Assembly (NCBI GenBank): GCA_030741055.1
Contig: JASLWC010000011.1
Location: 1 to 32,109 of the forward strand
Origin: Prochlorococcaceae cyanobacterium ETNP18_MAG_14
GTDB lineage: Bacteria; Cyanobacteriota; Cyanobacteriia; PCC-6307; Cyanobiaceae
Length of the DNA stretch: 32,109 nucleotides
Direction: 5' to 3'
The position numbers and the translations under genes were made by a program. The notes under the pieces are model-generated. The model was not told the origin of the DNA and searched no databases. It was given only the letters and a program-made list of their open reading frames with translations. Of the stretch, positions 10,175 through 21,410 are shown piece after piece. Position 1 is the first letter of the stretch. Every line of letters begins with the position of its first letter.

Positions 10175-11526
10175 GTTTTTTCTGGCATTGACCAGCCTTG
10201 TTTGATTAGTTGCTTTGCTCGACCGAGGGCGAGGGCACCGCTTTGAACGTCCTTTGTGAGCGTGGAGCCTGCTCCCACCGTGACTTTTGTCCCCAAGACG
10301 ATTGGTGCCACAAGTACGGAATTCGCTCCGATACTGCTTTGGTCGCCTATCAGGGTGCGATGTTTCATTACCCCGTCGTAATTAGCAGTGATCGTTCCAG
10401 CCCCCACATTGACGTCGCGTCCAAGTTCTGCATCGCCGATATAGCTGAGGTGATTTATTTTTGATCCTTCGCCAATGTGGCTCTTCTTTAATTCAACAAA
10501 GTTGCCAATGCGGCAGTTATCAGCGATATGTGTTCCAGGGCGTAGGTGAGCGAAAGGGCCGATTTTTACTTGCTTGCCTACCTTGACATCGTTTATTACG
10601 GAATGGAGCACGCATACCCCTTGTTCGAGGTAGGCATTAGTAAGTAGGCTAGCGGGACCCAGTTTGCAGCCATCGCCAATATGGCAGCGACCTCGTAAAT
10701 GGGTTTGAGGTTCAATCACCACATCTCTGCCAAACTGACACTCCTCACTGAGGGTGCAGCTGTCCGGATCGACGAAGGTAACTCCCTCGGCCATCCAGTG
10801 ATCGCGCAACCGTTGCTGAAGAACGCCTTCACACTGAGCAAGTTGCTTTCGGTTGTTGACGCCGTTCACCTCGTCAGGGTCGGCCACTTCGACATGCCTG
10901 GCCAAAGGCAGCATCGTCACGGTATCGGTTAGGTAGAGCTCCCCTTGGTCATTGTCGTTGCTCAGTGAGGGCAGCACCTTGGCCAGTGCTGCCCAGTTGA
11001 AGCAATAAATACCAGCGTTCGTGAGGTTGTTTCGGCGCTGATCTTCATTACAGTCGCGGTCTTCCACGATGCTGCTCACCCGGCCCTGGTTATCGCTGAA
11101 TACACGCCCATAGCCGGAGGGATCTGCTAGACGGGCGGTGAGCAGGGTGACATCTGCGCCGCTTTGGCGATGGCCGTTGACCAACACTTCCACTGTCTGT
11201 GTTCGCAGAAGCGGCACGTCGCCGTTCAGTACCAACAGTTCTCCTTGGAAGCCGTCGAGAACCGGTAGCAGCTGCTGCACCGCATGACCAGTGCCGTTCT
11301 GAGGTTGTTGCAGCACGAACTCCAGACCTCCGAGGGGGCTGAGCTGCTCCTCGACGCGCTCGGCCTGGTGCCCCACGATCAGTAGGCGCCGCTTTGGCGT
11401 CAGTGTTTGGGCACTGGCGAGCACCCTTTCCACCAGCGTTGATCCCGCCAGCGGTTGCAGCACTTTGGGCAGGGCGCTCCTCATCCGGGTGCCCTTTCCG
11501 GCGGCCAGAACGGCGACGGCAAGCAT
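10165..11526 (-). CDS. glmU: Bifunctional N-acetylglucosamine-1-phosphate uridyltransferase/glucosamine-1-phosphate acetyltransferase
   Basis: [35 protein letters not shown], hexapeptide-repeat C-terminus [47 protein letters not shown]. Confidence 0.97.
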   Translation of the reverse strand: MLAVAVLAAGKGTRMRSALPKVLQPLAGSTLVERVLASAQTLTPKRRLLIVGHQAERVEEQLSPLGGLEFVLQQPQNGTGHAVQQLLPVLDGFQGELLVLNGDVPLLRTQTVEVLVNGHRQSGADVTLLTARLADPSGYGRVFSDNQGRVSSIVEDRDCNEDQRRNNLTNAGIYCFNWAALAKVLPSLSNDNDQGELYLTDTVTMLPLARHVEVADPDEVNGVNNRKQLAQCEGVLQQRLRDHWMAEGVTFVDPDSCTLSEECQFGRDVVIEPQTHLRGRCHIGDGCKLGPASLLTNAYLEQGVCVLHSVINDVKVGKQVKIGPFAHLRPGTHIADNCRIGNFVELKKSHIGEGSKINHLSYIGDAELGRDVNVGAGTITANYDGVMKHRTLIGDQSSIGANSVLVAPIVLGTKVTVGAGSTLTKDVQSGALALGRAKQLIKQGWSMPEKTQD

Positions 11527-11591
11527 GAAAAAACGAACTACGAAACGGCCGGAATCTACCGGGATTCGTCAGCCCAAGCGCTGGTTAGGTG

Positions 11592-12086
11592 TCAATTTGA
11601 TTTTGCGAGGAGCAAAGAAAGCTTCTCTTCGATGCTCTGCAGACGTTCTGAGGTGTTGTTGATTTTGAGTTGCTTGTCCGTTAGCTCAGAGAGTTGGTGA
11701 ATTTCTCGGGTCAAAGTGTGCACCGCAGTGAGTGTCTTGTGATCTGTTTTGGCTCGTTTGTCGGATTGTTCAGCTTGAATATTTTGGCCTACGATAATGA
11801 TCGGCAACAGTACAAGTTGTAAGAAAGTTTGAGCACACCATCCAACAATCGTGATCGGGTTTTCTGATTGAATTGCATCTGGTAAAGATACCAATGCCAG
11901 GAGCACAAACATATAGGCACACCACATTGTGCCAACAGTATCTGTGATGAGCGTTGCGATCCGATTGTTTAAACGGCCTATCAATGATTTGCCGTGCACC
12001 GCTTTTTCTGCTGTGCTCATCGTGACGAGAGCAGGGATGTGCTCTTTGGCTTCAGAGACCTTTACGTTCATACTTTTGTTAGTCAT
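11592..12086 (-). CDS. DUF1003-like small membrane protein
   Basis: 164 aa with two hydrophobic segments (GTMWCAYMFVLLALVSLP; FLQLVLLPIIIVGQNIQ) and a C-terminal coiled-coil-like tail; resembles DUF1003 proteins. Confidence 0.6.
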   Translation of the reverse strand: MTNKSMNVKVSEAKEHIPALVTMSTAEKAVHGKSLIGRLNNRIATLITDTVGTMWCAYMFVLLALVSLPDAIQSENPITIVGWCAQTFLQLVLLPIIIVGQNIQAEQSDKRAKTDHKTLTAVHTLTREIHQLSELTDKQLKINNTSERLQSIEEKLSLLLAKSN

Positions 12087-12189
12087 TAAGTAAGAGGTTT
12101 TGAAGGAATGACTGTATCAACGATCTGTTTCAATTCTTATCAGCATGGGTTTATTAACGCTTTTGTGATCGGAAGAGTTAGCCCGACCT

Positions 12190-13191
12190 TTATTTAGCTG
12201 CCCAGCGGTGTTGCCAGGCATTTGTCGTTTCCAATCCGCAGTGCTGTTGTTCCGTGTTACGCCGCATCAGGATCACTTCTGCCTCATCTTCCCCTGTTGG
12301 ATCGCGGAAAGGGACGGCGGCGCGCGTGTGTAGATGTTCCTGTTCCATTTTGGCTAGCGACCGCCAACCCGTCCCCGTCTCTACAACGTTGATATCAGCC
12401 TGTTTGACTGCCATGGTGCCACTGCTCCAGCCTCGGCGCTCCCCTGGCACTGGCAGAAGTGAGAACAGTTGCAGCCCTGCTCGCTGCAAGCTGGCTCGTA
12501 TCGCTGCTGCACGGCTGTAGGTGAGTAGCCGCCCACCTGGAGCAAGTCGTGCGGCCAGGTCATACAGAAACTCTTCACTCCATAGTTGAGGGCAGCGGCC
12601 TGGAGAGAAGGCATCGTGGAGAATCAAATCCAGTGGCTCGTCTTGGGGTAACTGATCAAGCGTTTTACGTGCATCACCCCACAACATTTTCCCCCTGCTC
12701 TCGGGCTGATCCCAGCCATCATGATCTCGGATTGAAATGAGTCGCTGGAGCACCGATGTTGACCAGGTACTGCAGAATCTCGCCTGTTCCAGAGCGAGTT
12801 CCAATGGTCGCCGGTCAAGTTCTAGTCCCCACCACTGCACAGTTGGTGCTGGAGTTGGCATAGCTTCCAGCACAACAGCAGTGTTGTAGCCAAGACCAAT
12901 ACATACGTCGAGAATTCGGAGAGTTTGTCCGCTACTGAAGCGCGTTAGCTCTGCCGGTTGCGCGAACTTCACGCGTGCCTCATTAAGCGCTCCAGCGGAG
13001 TTGTGGAACGCTTCGTCGAAGTGCTCACTATGCAAGCTGAAGCTGCCGTCAGCCGTTGGGAAAGCATTCAGCTCCCCCAAGGGGTGGGAGTGACCGTCTT
13101 TAGCGGCGCAAACGTTCAAGTTCGTCCCAAAAGGTGGGATAGGACACAGCCGCTGCTTCGCTTCTTGAGAGGGTTGAGTTGCCTGTTGCAA
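12190..13191 (-). CDS. MnmC/MnmD-like SAM-dependent methyltransferase domain protein
   Basis: [103 protein letters not shown]. No FAD domain. The start is uncertain because this frame overlaps the aroA 3' end. Confidence 0.8.
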   Translation of the reverse strand: MQQATQPSQEAKQRLCPIPPFGTNLNVCAAKDGHSHPLGELNAFPTADGSFSLHSEHFDEAFHNSAGALNEARVKFAQPAELTRFSSGQTLRILDVCIGLGYNTAVVLEAMPTPAPTVQWWGLELDRRPLELALEQARFCSTWSTSVLQRLISIRDHDGWDQPESRGKMLWGDARKTLDQLPQDEPLDLILHDAFSPGRCPQLWSEEFLYDLAARLAPGGRLLTYSRAAAIRASLQRAGLQLFSLLPVPGERRGWSSGTMAVKQADINVVETGTGWRSLAKMEQEHLHTRAAVPFRDPTGEDEAEVILMRRNTEQQHCGLETTNAWQHRWAAK

Positions 13192-14425
13192 GCAACGCCG
13201 CTACCGCCAGGCTCATGGCTACACGGTGATCGGTTTCGCTATCGAGGGCTGCACCTCGCAGTGTTCTTCCCCCACGGATGGTTAGTCCATCGGGATGTTC
13301 GTCAATGTCGGCTCCCATAGCAGTGAGCTGCCTGGTCATTACAGCGAGCCGATCGGTTTCTTTTACGCGCAGTTCACTGGCTCCGGTGATTTTGCTTTCG
13401 CCATCACAGAAACAAGCGGCAACTGCAAGGATCGGCACCTCGTCGACTAGGCGAGGCATGATTTCTTCATTGATGCTGAAGGGTTTCAGTGGTCCTTGCT
13501 TCACCCGTAGGTCTCCAACTGGTTCGCCGGCCACCTCGCGTTGGTTGATCACCTCAATGCGAGCTTCCATGCTCTCCATAACTTCCAGGATGCCGGTACG
13601 TGTGGGGTTGAGGCCGACGTTCTCGATCAGCAATTCAGCACCAGGAACCAGCGAACCCGCTACCAACCAAAAGGCAGCTGAACTGATATCACCTGGAACT
13701 ACAACCGTTTGACCATGCAGGGTTGAACCAGGCTGAACGCTGATGTGACGACCCATCTCACCTACTACTTCGAGATTGGCTCCGAATGCCCGCAGCATCC
13801 GCTCGGTATGGTCTCGAGAATGGGCTGGTTCGATCACAGTGGTCGAGCCTTGAGCAGTTAAGGCCGCCAGCACAAGAGCTGATTTCACCTGTGCACTGGC
13901 AACAGGTGTACCGATCACAGCACCACGCAATTTTTTACCACTCACCGCTAGCGGGGCGAAGTTGCCGCTTGAGCGGCCATTGATTGCAGCACCCATCATC
14001 GCGAGCGGCTGGGCAACGCGATTCATGGGTCGACGACTAAGGGATTTATCACCTGTGAGCACAAAGTGACGACCGTGGCGTCCAGCAAGCAAGCCGAGCA
14101 TCAAGCGCATCGTGGTGCCGGAATTGCCGCAATCAAGAACCTCTTCTGGTTCTTGCAGGCCATCTAGACCTACGCCTTCTACATGAACAATCTCGCCAGC
14201 ACGAATTGGGCTGATCGTGGCACCCATGGCACGAAGACAAGCCGCCGTGCTGAGTGGGTCTTCAGCAGGCAAAAGCCCTTCGATGGTGGTGCTTCCCTCG
14301 GCGATGGCTCCGAATAACAGCGCCCGATGGGAAATCGACTTATCGCCGGGCACCCGCACGGTTCCGCAAAGACCACCACCTGCTCGAAGTTCACGCGATG
14401 TCGAATTAATGCTGGTAGAGCTCAA
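13100..14425 (-). CDS. aroA: 3-phosphoshikimate 1-carboxyvinyltransferase (EPSP synthase)
   Basis: [73 protein letters not shown]. Confidence 0.96.
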   Translation of the reverse strand: MSSTSINSTSRELRAGGGLCGTVRVPGDKSISHRALLFGAIAEGSTTIEGLLPAEDPLSTAACLRAMGATISPIRAGEIVHVEGVGLDGLQEPEEVLDCGNSGTTMRLMLGLLAGRHGRHFVLTGDKSLSRRPMNRVAQPLAMMGAAINGRSSGNFAPLAVSGKKLRGAVIGTPVASAQVKSALVLAALTAQGSTTVIEPAHSRDHTERMLRAFGANLEVVGEMGRHISVQPGSTLHGQTVVVPGDISSAAFWLVAGSLVPGAELLIENVGLNPTRTGILEVMESMEARIEVINQREVAGEPVGDLRVKQGPLKPFSINEEIMPRLVDEVPILAVAACFCDGESKITGASELRVKETDRLAVMTRQLTAMGADIDEHPDGLTIRGGRTLRGAALDSETDHRVAMSLAVAALLATGNSTLSRSEAAAVSYPTFWDELERLRR

Positions 14426-14573
14426 TTCAATGTGGCCCGGATCAAATTGATTTTATGGGCCAGCCAGTGAGCTGATTGCAAATTTGTTTTTGTGCGGGTG
14501 AGCTTGTCTGTTTGGACCATTTCAACCAGCAGATAGCCAACGAGGTTTTCTTGTTAATCATTTCAGCTTTTAT

Positions 14574-16160
14574 TTAGGTTTTTGTGGTCGTCGCTTGACG
14601 ACGAAAGCTCTCCATCACATAACCAAATAGGCTTGGATCTGGTTCCTCGCTGCCCAGATCCGCCAAGCCTAGCTCTTGCCATCGAGCATCTACCTTGTTT
14701 TCTAGGTCTGCATCATGGCTCAGCGGTTTGCCCCATTCGTGGCGCTTCTCTGGACCGATTTTTGTGGTGGCATCCATGGCCATTCGCCCACCTAGACCTA
14801 GTTGTTCGCTAGCGAAATCAAGGCTGTCGAAGGGTGTGTTTTCCAGCACGAATAAATCCCTTTGAGGATCCACTTGGGCAGCAATTGCCCACACCACTTG
14901 ACGTGGATCTCTGACGTTGATGCTTGCATCCACCACGACAACAAACTTTGTGTAGGTGAATTGAGGTAAGGCGCTCCAGAAGGCCATGGCGGCACGCTTT
15001 GCTTGTCCTGGGTAAGCCTTGTCGATTGCGATTATTGCCAGCTTGTAACTGAGAGCCTCCATCGGCAGAAAGAAGTCAACGATCTCTGAGACCTGTTGCC
15101 GCAAGATCGGCGTGTATATACGGTTCAAGGCAATGGCGAGCATTGCCTCTTCCTTAGGGGGCCGACCGCTAAAGGTCGTTAGGAAGATTGGATTGCGGCG
15201 TTGCGTCATGCAATGGAAGCGCACTAATGGTGAAGCCTCCACTCCTCCGTAGAAGCCCATATGGTCACCAAATGGACCATCCGCCACTTCCTCGCCTGGT
15301 GTGATTGTTCCTTCCAGCACTACTTCGCTATGGCTGGGTACTTGCAAATCGAGTGTTTTGCAGCCAGTTAGGCGTACACCCTCCCCTGCATAAAGGCCTG
15401 CAAAAAGCCATTCGCTTAGTTGTACAGGGATTGGGGTTGCAGCTGCCATCACCAATAGAGGGTGAACGCCAATAGCAATTGCGACCTCCAGCTTCTGGCC
15501 CATGGCAGCAGCTTTACGAAGGTGCCTGGCGCCGCCGCGAACACTCAGCCAATGCACCGTCATGGTGTTTAGCGATTGGCGTTGTAGGCGATAGACCCCT
15601 ACATTTGGCACCCCGGTTTCTGGATCTTTAGTGATCACAAGCCCAAGGGTGATTACACCGCCGGCATCTTCTGGCCAGGGTCGAATCAGGGGCAGGCTGT
15701 CTAAGTTCACCGCGTCTCCACGCAGCACTTGCTGATGGCAAGGAGGTGTTAGGTCTAAATCTGGACGCGCTTTGATTAGATCCCAGAACACGCTTGCGAA
15801 CTGTCGGGTCTCTTTAAGTCCCTTGGGTGGTCTCGGTTGTTGGAGCAGTGCCAGTCGAGTACCCAAATCCTCAAGTTGCTCAGCCTTGTCTAGGCCCATG
15901 CTCCAAACCACTCGTTCCAAGGTGCCCAGCAGATTGACTGCTACTGGCATGTCCGAACCGATCACGTTTTCGAACAGCAGAGCTGGCCCTCCCAATCCCA
16001 GCACCCGATCAGTGATTGCAGCGAGTTCTAAATCTGGATCCACTGCAGCACTGATCCGCCTTAGCTGACCACGTTGTTCAAGTAGGGCTAGAAAGTCCCG
16101 CATGTCTTGGGACGCAGGCCCGGGACGAAGCAGCTGCATGGTTGGTGGAATGGCCATCAA
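14574..16160 (-). CDS. ubiD: UbiD family decarboxylase
   Basis: 528 aa; MRDFLALLEQRGQLRRISAAVDPDLELAAITDRVL, GLVITKDPETGVPNVGVYRLQ, EVADGPFGDHMGFYGG, FVVVVDASINVRDPRQVVWAIAAQVDP. Confidence 0.92.
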   Translation of the reverse strand: MMAIPPTMQLLRPGPASQDMRDFLALLEQRGQLRRISAAVDPDLELAAITDRVLGLGGPALLFENVIGSDMPVAVNLLGTLERVVWSMGLDKAEQLEDLGTRLALLQQPRPPKGLKETRQFASVFWDLIKARPDLDLTPPCHQQVLRGDAVNLDSLPLIRPWPEDAGGVITLGLVITKDPETGVPNVGVYRLQRQSLNTMTVHWLSVRGGARHLRKAAAMGQKLEVAIAIGVHPLLVMAAATPIPVQLSEWLFAGLYAGEGVRLTGCKTLDLQVPSHSEVVLEGTITPGEEVADGPFGDHMGFYGGVEASPLVRFHCMTQRRNPIFLTTFSGRPPKEEAMLAIALNRIYTPILRQQVSEIVDFFLPMEALSYKLAIIAIDKAYPGQAKRAAMAFWSALPQFTYTKFVVVVDASINVRDPRQVVWAIAAQVDPQRDLFVLENTPFDSLDFASEQLGLGGRMAMDATTKIGPEKRHEWGKPLSHDADLENKVDARWQELGLADLGSEEPDPSLFGYVMESFRRQATTTKT

Positions 16161-16219
16161 TCGAAACGGCCATCAAAATTATCTAGTTACTGTGGCGCAA
16201 GTCGTTCGTTATCGGGGCC

Positions 16220-16951
16220 ATGCAGCTCGCCTATTTCCATGTGGCTGCTGATGTGCCAGAGGGAGACAGGCCGGACGCCGCTGTCGTCATCGACGTTCTC
16301 AGGGCTACTACCACCATCGCCTGGGCCTTGCATAACGGTGCCGAGGCAGTTCAGACCTTCGCTGATTTGGATATTCTCAAGCAGGTGGCTGCCCAATGGC
16401 CGAAGCCTTCTCGCCTTTTGCTTGGTGAGCGTGGTGGCAAGCGGATTGATGGCTTCGATCTGGGGAATTCACCCGTTGCCGTGCTGCCTGAGCTTGTTGC
16501 TGGTAAAAGACTGTTTATGAGTACAACTAACGGCACTCGCTCTTTGCAGCGAGTGCGTGAAGTTGGTCGTTTATACACGTTGGCGTTACCTAATCGCAGG
16601 GCAGTTGCAGAAAAATTACTGAGAGATCAACCTGCGCAGCTTTGGATTGTTGGTAGTGGCTGGGAGGGCACCTATTCCCTAGAGGATTCTTTGGCGGCTG
16701 GAGCGCTGGCGTCACTGCTCTTGGATGCTGAACCTGATATTGCTTGTGTGGTCAATGACGAACTCACTGCGGCCTTAGCCCTTTGGAAGCAGTGGAAACA
16801 CGATCCAGAAGCTTGTCTTCGTCAAGCAAGTCATGGGCAGCGGCTGATTGGGCTTGGCGATCACGATGCAGATTTCAGCTGTTGTGCTGGGCTGGATCAA
16901 CTCTCTGTGGTTCCTATCCAGGTAGAGCCAGGAGTTTTTTGTGCGTATTGA
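16220..16951 (+). CDS. comB: ComB-like 2-phosphosulfolactate phosphatase family protein
   Basis: 243 aa; [58 protein letters not shown]. Confidence 0.85.
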   Translation: MQLAYFHVAADVPEGDRPDAAVVIDVLRATTTIAWALHNGAEAVQTFADLDILKQVAAQWPKPSRLLLGERGGKRIDGFDLGNSPVAVLPELVAGKRLFMSTTNGTRSLQRVREVGRLYTLALPNRRAVAEKLLRDQPAQLWIVGSGWEGTYSLEDSLAAGALASLLLDAEPDIACVVNDELTAALALWKQWKHDPEACLRQASHGQRLIGLGDHDADFSCCAGLDQLSVVPIQVEPGVFCAY

Positions 16952-17006
16952 ATCCACGTTTTGAATTCACGTTGCGATCTAAAGTCTCGATCTCTGTTTC
17001 AACCCT

Positions 17007-17828
17007 GTGACTGACTTTCTGGCAGCGGCATTGCAGCTGACGAGCACCTCGGAGCCAGAGGTTAATTTTGCTGCTGCCGAGGAGCAGATTGAAATCGCGG
17101 CGCGCCGCGGTGCCGAATTGGTTGGATTGCCTGAAAACTTCGCCTTTATGGGTGATGACGAGCGACGTTTAGAGCTCTCTTCAGATCTGGCTGAGCAGTG
17201 CAGCCGCTTTTTGGTAACGATGGCAAGGCGTTACCAGGTGGTGCTTCTTGGTGGGGGGTTCCCAGTGCCGGTTGGAGATGGAAAGCACACGGTAAATCGA
17301 GCTGAATTAGTGGGTAGAGACGGCCAGCTGCTGGCTAGATACGACAAGATTCATCTTTTTGATGTCGATCTTCCCGATAGCAACACCTATCGGGAGTCGG
17401 CCACGATTACCCCTGGCCGAGATCTACCACCAGTAGTGGAGGTGCCAGGCCTATGTCGGGTAGGGCTATCTATTTGCTACGACGTGCGCTTCCCTGAGCT
17501 CTATCGCTATCTGGTAGGTGCTGGAGCCGAGTTGTTGATGATTCCTGCAGCATTTACAGCTTTCACTGGCAAGGATCATTGGCAAGTGTTGCTTCAGGCG
17601 CGGGCCATCGAGAACACTGCTTACGTTTTGGCACCTGCCCAGACCGGTTTGCATTACGGCCGTCGACAGAGCCATGGACATGCCATGGTGATTGATCCCT
17701 GGGGAACGGTTCTGGCTGATGCAGGGGTGCTTCAGGGGGCTGCCATTGCTCCTGTGGATAACGCACATATAGGTCGGATTCGCGGGCAGATGCCTAGCCT
17801 TCAGCACAGGCAGTCAGCACTGTTCTGA
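17007..17828 (+). CDS. Carbon-nitrogen hydrolase (nitrilase superfamily, Nit1/Nit2-like)
   Basis: Glu/Lys/Cys triad: LVGLPENFAFMG, YDKIHLFDVDLP, VGLSICYDVRFPELYR; GTG start. Confidence 0.92.
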   Translation: MTDFLAAALQLTSTSEPEVNFAAAEEQIEIAARRGAELVGLPENFAFMGDDERRLELSSDLAEQCSRFLVTMARRYQVVLLGGGFPVPVGDGKHTVNRAELVGRDGQLLARYDKIHLFDVDLPDSNTYRESATITPGRDLPPVVEVPGLCRVGLSICYDVRFPELYRYLVGAGAELLMIPAAFTAFTGKDHWQVLLQARAIENTAYVLAPAQTGLHYGRRQSHGHAMVIDPWGTVLADAGVLQGAAIAPVDNAHIGRIRGQMPSLQHRQSALF

Positions 17829-17832
17829 GTCA

Positions 17833-18927
17833 ATGATCTTGGCTCCGTCACGCCGTCTCAGTTTGTTGATGGTTGGCGCTTTACAGATCCCTCTGTTTTT
17901 GGCTTCTTTGCCTGTCAGTGCTGCGAGTGCTTTGGCGGCATGGGCACTTGGAAGTGACGGGGTCTTGCTGTTACGTACTGCAAAAGGGGCTCGCCTGGAG
18001 GCGTTCTTTCAGTCAGCCGATAGAGGCAAGGGAGCAAGGGTCTGGATTGATTTTCCCGGGGAGTTAAGCCGCACACGCACTCTTCGAGGTAGTGGTCCGG
18101 TGCAAGCGATTCGCTTGGGAAAACCAACGCCTGGATCAACACGACTTGTGATTGAGTTTGAGCCATCAATCGACTTAGATCCAGCACAGCTCAAGTTGGT
18201 AGGGACCTCTCCAGATCGATGGAGACTCAGCTTTAAGGGTTTGCCTACCCGTGGCCTTCGTCGCATTGGTGAGGGAGACCTAACGGCATCAACTTCTGGC
18301 CGATGGACTCCGGGGGTGAGCATTTCCCCTACTCGGACACCTATTAACGCCTCTGGTCTGCCGAAGGTGTCTCGCGGTCGCTACAGGGTTGTGATTGATC
18401 CTGGTCACGGCGGTCCTGATCCTGGTGCTATCGGGATCCGCGGGTTGCGTGAGAAGGATGTAGTGCTCGATGTTTCCCTTCAGGTGGCCCAGTTGCTTGA
18501 AGCCCAAGGTGTACAGGTGATTATGACGCGCTCGGCTGATATAGATGTGGATCTTCCGCCAAGGGTGGCGAGGGCTAATCGTGTGGGCGCCACAGCATTT
18601 GTGAGCATTCATGCCAATGCCATCAGTATGTCTAGGCAGGAAGTGAACGGCATCGAAACTTTCTATTTTTCAGATCCACGTTCAGCGAAACTGGCTGCTC
18701 ATATTCAGCAGCAGGTACTTAATGTCTCTCCTGGTAGTCCCGATAGGGGAGTAAGACGAGGGCGATTTTTTGTGATCCGGCGCACCAATATGCCCTCTTC
18801 CCTTGTGGAGACAGGATTTGTTACAGGAAGGCTTGATTCTCCTCGGCTGGCCTCGGCGGCCCATCGCCGCAGGTTGGCCCTTGCAATTGCAACTGGAATC
18901 CTCAATTATCTGCAGGGGGCACGTTGA
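17833..18927 (+). CDS. N-acetylmuramoyl-L-alanine amidase (Amidase_3), with AMIN-like N-terminal region
   Basis: VVIDPGHGGPDPGAIGIRGLREKDVVLDVSLQVAQLL, MTRSADIDVDLPPRVARAN, FVSIHANA, SSLVETGFVTG; N-terminal signal-like sequence. Confidence 0.92.
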   Translation: MILAPSRRLSLLMVGALQIPLFLASLPVSAASALAAWALGSDGVLLLRTAKGARLEAFFQSADRGKGARVWIDFPGELSRTRTLRGSGPVQAIRLGKPTPGSTRLVIEFEPSIDLDPAQLKLVGTSPDRWRLSFKGLPTRGLRRIGEGDLTASTSGRWTPGVSISPTRTPINASGLPKVSRGRYRVVIDPGHGGPDPGAIGIRGLREKDVVLDVSLQVAQLLEAQGVQVIMTRSADIDVDLPPRVARANRVGATAFVSIHANAISMSRQEVNGIETFYFSDPRSAKLAAHIQQQVLNVSPGSPDRGVRRGRFFVIRRTNMPSSLVETGFVTGRLDSPRLASAAHRRRLALAIATGILNYLQGAR

Positions 18928-19730
18928 CGCCTCGCTTGGGATTGTTTGATAGCGGTGTTGGTGGTCTGACGGTGCTCAGACGATTACTGGAACGTCATGG
19001 GAAGGTGCCATGTGTATATCTCGGCGACACCGCCCGAGTCCCCTACGGAAGCCGTCTCCCATCAGAGATCCGTCTAATTGCTAAGGAGGTCGTCCAATGG
19101 TTAAGAGATCAGCAGGTGACTGCCGTGGTAATGGCTTGTAACACCACGAATGCGTTGGCTTCTGATGTGGCTTTAGAAGTTGCGGCAGGGATTCCTGTGG
19201 TGGGGTTGATTGAAGCTGCAGCCAATATGCTCTCGGAGAGCCGTGTGGGTGTGCTGGCTACTCCAGCGGCGGCGGCTTCCGGGGCATACCGCAAGCAGAT
19301 TGAGATCAGTCGACCAGGCACCTTGGTTGTTGAGCAGGGATGTCCGGACTTTGTTCCATTGATTGAGGCCGGTCAATTCAGCAGTGAGGAGCTTTTTCAG
19401 GCGGCTTGTGAGTACGTGAAGCCGCTTTTAGATGCTCGGGTGGAAGCTGTGGTCCTCGGATGCACTCACTATCCCCTTTTGGAACCCACCTTGCGGCAGT
19501 TGCTGCCGAAGCATGTGCGCTTGGTGGATCCAGCCATTGGGGTTGCGCGACAACTAGATGAACTTTTGGGTAACCCCATGATCCCTATGGGCGCAACGCT
19601 TTCGCTTGCTTCTACACGCTTTTGCGTGACGGCTGATTCAGAGGGCTTTGCAACACGTGCTACACGATGGTTGGGAGAACGCCCCCAGGTTGAGCTGGTT
19701 TCGCTACAGCATCCTGCCTACGCCTCGTAG
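18924..19730 (+). CDS. murI: Glutamate racemase
   Basis: GLFDSGVGGLTVLRRL, YLGDTARVPYGSR, VVMACNTTNALA, AVVLGCTHYPLL; TTG start overlapping the upstream stop codon. Confidence 0.96.
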   Translation: MTPRLGLFDSGVGGLTVLRRLLERHGKVPCVYLGDTARVPYGSRLPSEIRLIAKEVVQWLRDQQVTAVVMACNTTNALASDVALEVAAGIPVVGLIEAAANMLSESRVGVLATPAAAASGAYRKQIEISRPGTLVVEQGCPDFVPLIEAGQFSSEELFQAACEYVKPLLDARVEAVVLGCTHYPLLEPTLRQLLPKHVRLVDPAIGVARQLDELLGNPMIPMGATLSLASTRFCVTADSEGFATRATRWLGERPQVELVSLQHPAYAS

Positions 19731-19752
19731 GATCATTCCACCGAGGGGATTC

Positions 19753-20724
19753 ATGACCACCGTTACTGAGCTGCTGCAGCCGGTCGAGCTGGATCTGGAG
19801 ACCCTGCTCACTGATCTGCGCAGCTTGATTGGTGCAGGTCATCCCATTCTTCAGGCAGCAGCAGAGCACTTGTTTAGTGCCGGTGGTAAACGCCTGCGTC
19901 CGGGAATCGTGCTGTTGGTCTCTAGGGCCTTATCCCCAGATGGCGATTTATCGGCTCGACATCGTCGGCTTGCGGAGATCACAGAGATGATCCACACGGC
20001 ATCTCTTGTGCACGATGACGTGGTTGATGAGGCGGCAACTCGCCGAGGGGTGGCCACTGTTCATAGCCGTTTTAATCATCGTGTTGCCGTTTTGGCGGGT
20101 GATTTTCTTTTTGCTCAGGCCAGTTGGCACCTGGCAAATCTCGACAACTTGACTGTGGTTAAGCTTCTCAGTCGGGTAATTATGGACCTTGCAGATGGTG
20201 AGGTGAAACAGGGCCTCTATCGCTATGACACCGGTCAGTCCTTTGCCACATATTTAGAGAAGAGTTATTGCAAGACAGCTTCGCTGATGGCTAACAGTGC
20301 GCAAGCAGCCGGTGTGCTTAGTGGTGAGAGCACTGAGCATCAAAAATCGCTGCATCACTTTGGGCGTCAGCTGGGTCTGGCCTTCCAGGTTGTAGATGAC
20401 ATCCTGGATTTCACAGGTTCTGAACAACAGTTAGGCAAACCTGCCGCGAGTGATTTGGCCAGTGGATATCTCACGGCACCTGCTCTATATGCATTAGAAG
20501 AGCATTTGGCTCTTTCTGGGTTGATTGAGAGGGAGTTAAGTGAAGAAGGTGATCTTGATCAAGCCCTTGAATTGGTGCGTGATTCGCAGGCCATTCCACG
20601 TAGCCGTCAGTTAGCAGAAGACTTTGCTCGAGAATCCCGTGACGCTATTGCTTGGCTACCAGATTCACCATGTCGGCGGGCACTAATGGAACTGCCTGAT
20701 TTTGTGCTGAGCAGGCTGTATTGA
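19753..20724 (+). CDS. sds: Long-chain polyprenyl diphosphate synthase (solanesyl/nonaprenyl type)
   Basis: GGKRLRPGIVLL, LVHDDVVDEAATRRG (first DDxxD-type motif), FQVVDDILDFTG (second). Start set at MTTVTELLQPV (19753), downstream of murI. Confidence 0.92.
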   Translation: MTTVTELLQPVELDLETLLTDLRSLIGAGHPILQAAAEHLFSAGGKRLRPGIVLLVSRALSPDGDLSARHRRLAEITEMIHTASLVHDDVVDEAATRRGVATVHSRFNHRVAVLAGDFLFAQASWHLANLDNLTVVKLLSRVIMDLADGEVKQGLYRYDTGQSFATYLEKSYCKTASLMANSAQAAGVLSGESTEHQKSLHHFGRQLGLAFQVVDDILDFTGSEQQLGKPAASDLASGYLTAPALYALEEHLALSGLIERELSEEGDLDQALELVRDSQAIPRSRQLAEDFARESRDAIAWLPDSPCRRALMELPDFVLSRLY

Positions 20725-20729
20725 GCTTC

Positions 20730-21410
20730 TTAGAGAGCATCCTTGGCTTGGTGCAAACGTTTAAGAACTGAGCTCAGTTGAGTGATATGACGAAGATTTT
20801 TAGTTGAAGTTTTTTTATTGCTACTCGGGCAGGGTTCGTATTCATTATTAAGCAGCCAGACCTGGCATCCTGCTACCAGGGCTGCTCTAGAGCCGGCTTG
20901 GGAGTCTTCAAGGGCCCAGCATAAGTTTGGCTTTACTGCTAACCGCTTGGCGGCTAGTAAAAAGGGATCTGGTGCGGGCTTGCCAGCTATTAGGGATGGG
21001 TCGTCTCCGAGGACTCGAATTTGGATTAGTGCCAGCCAGGAGTGATTGAGGCTCTTGAAAGCCACAGCATCTGAGGCACTGCTTGAGACCAGGGCCATTG
21101 GCAGCTTGTTTTCATAGCACCAACGAACCAGTTCTTCTGCTCCCGGCATGGCTTTGGCTTTACTGAGTAGTTGTCTTGCTATGGGTTGTCGCACGGCTAA
21201 CAACTGCTCAGTCCCTACCGGAGAGTCCAACCAGTCATTTACCTGTTCAGCACAGTCAAGCCGCCGCCGACCTTTCAAGATGATTAATTGACTCTTGCTG
21301 AGGCTTGTACCGAAGAAATCGGCAGCTTCAGACCAGGCTTGAGCATGTAGAGGTTCAGTATCGAGCAATAGACCATCCAGATCAAATAGACAGGCCGCAG
21401 GTAAGTGCAT
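20730..21410 (-). CDS. HAD superfamily hydrolase (subfamily IA, phosphoglucomutase-like)
   Basis: CLFDLDGLLLDTEPLH, MALVSSSASDAV, GKPAPDPFLLAAKRL, ALEDSQAGSRAALVAG. Confidence 0.9.
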   Translation of the reverse strand: MHLPAACLFDLDGLLLDTEPLHAQAWSEAADFFGTSLSKSQLIILKGRRRLDCAEQVNDWLDSPVGTEQLLAVRQPIARQLLSKAKAMPGAEELVRWCYENKLPMALVSSSASDAVAFKSLNHSWLALIQIRVLGDDPSLIAGKPAPDPFLLAAKRLAVKPNLCWALEDSQAGSRAALVAGCQVWLLNNEYEPCPSSNKKTSTKNLRHITQLSSVLKRLHQAKDAL

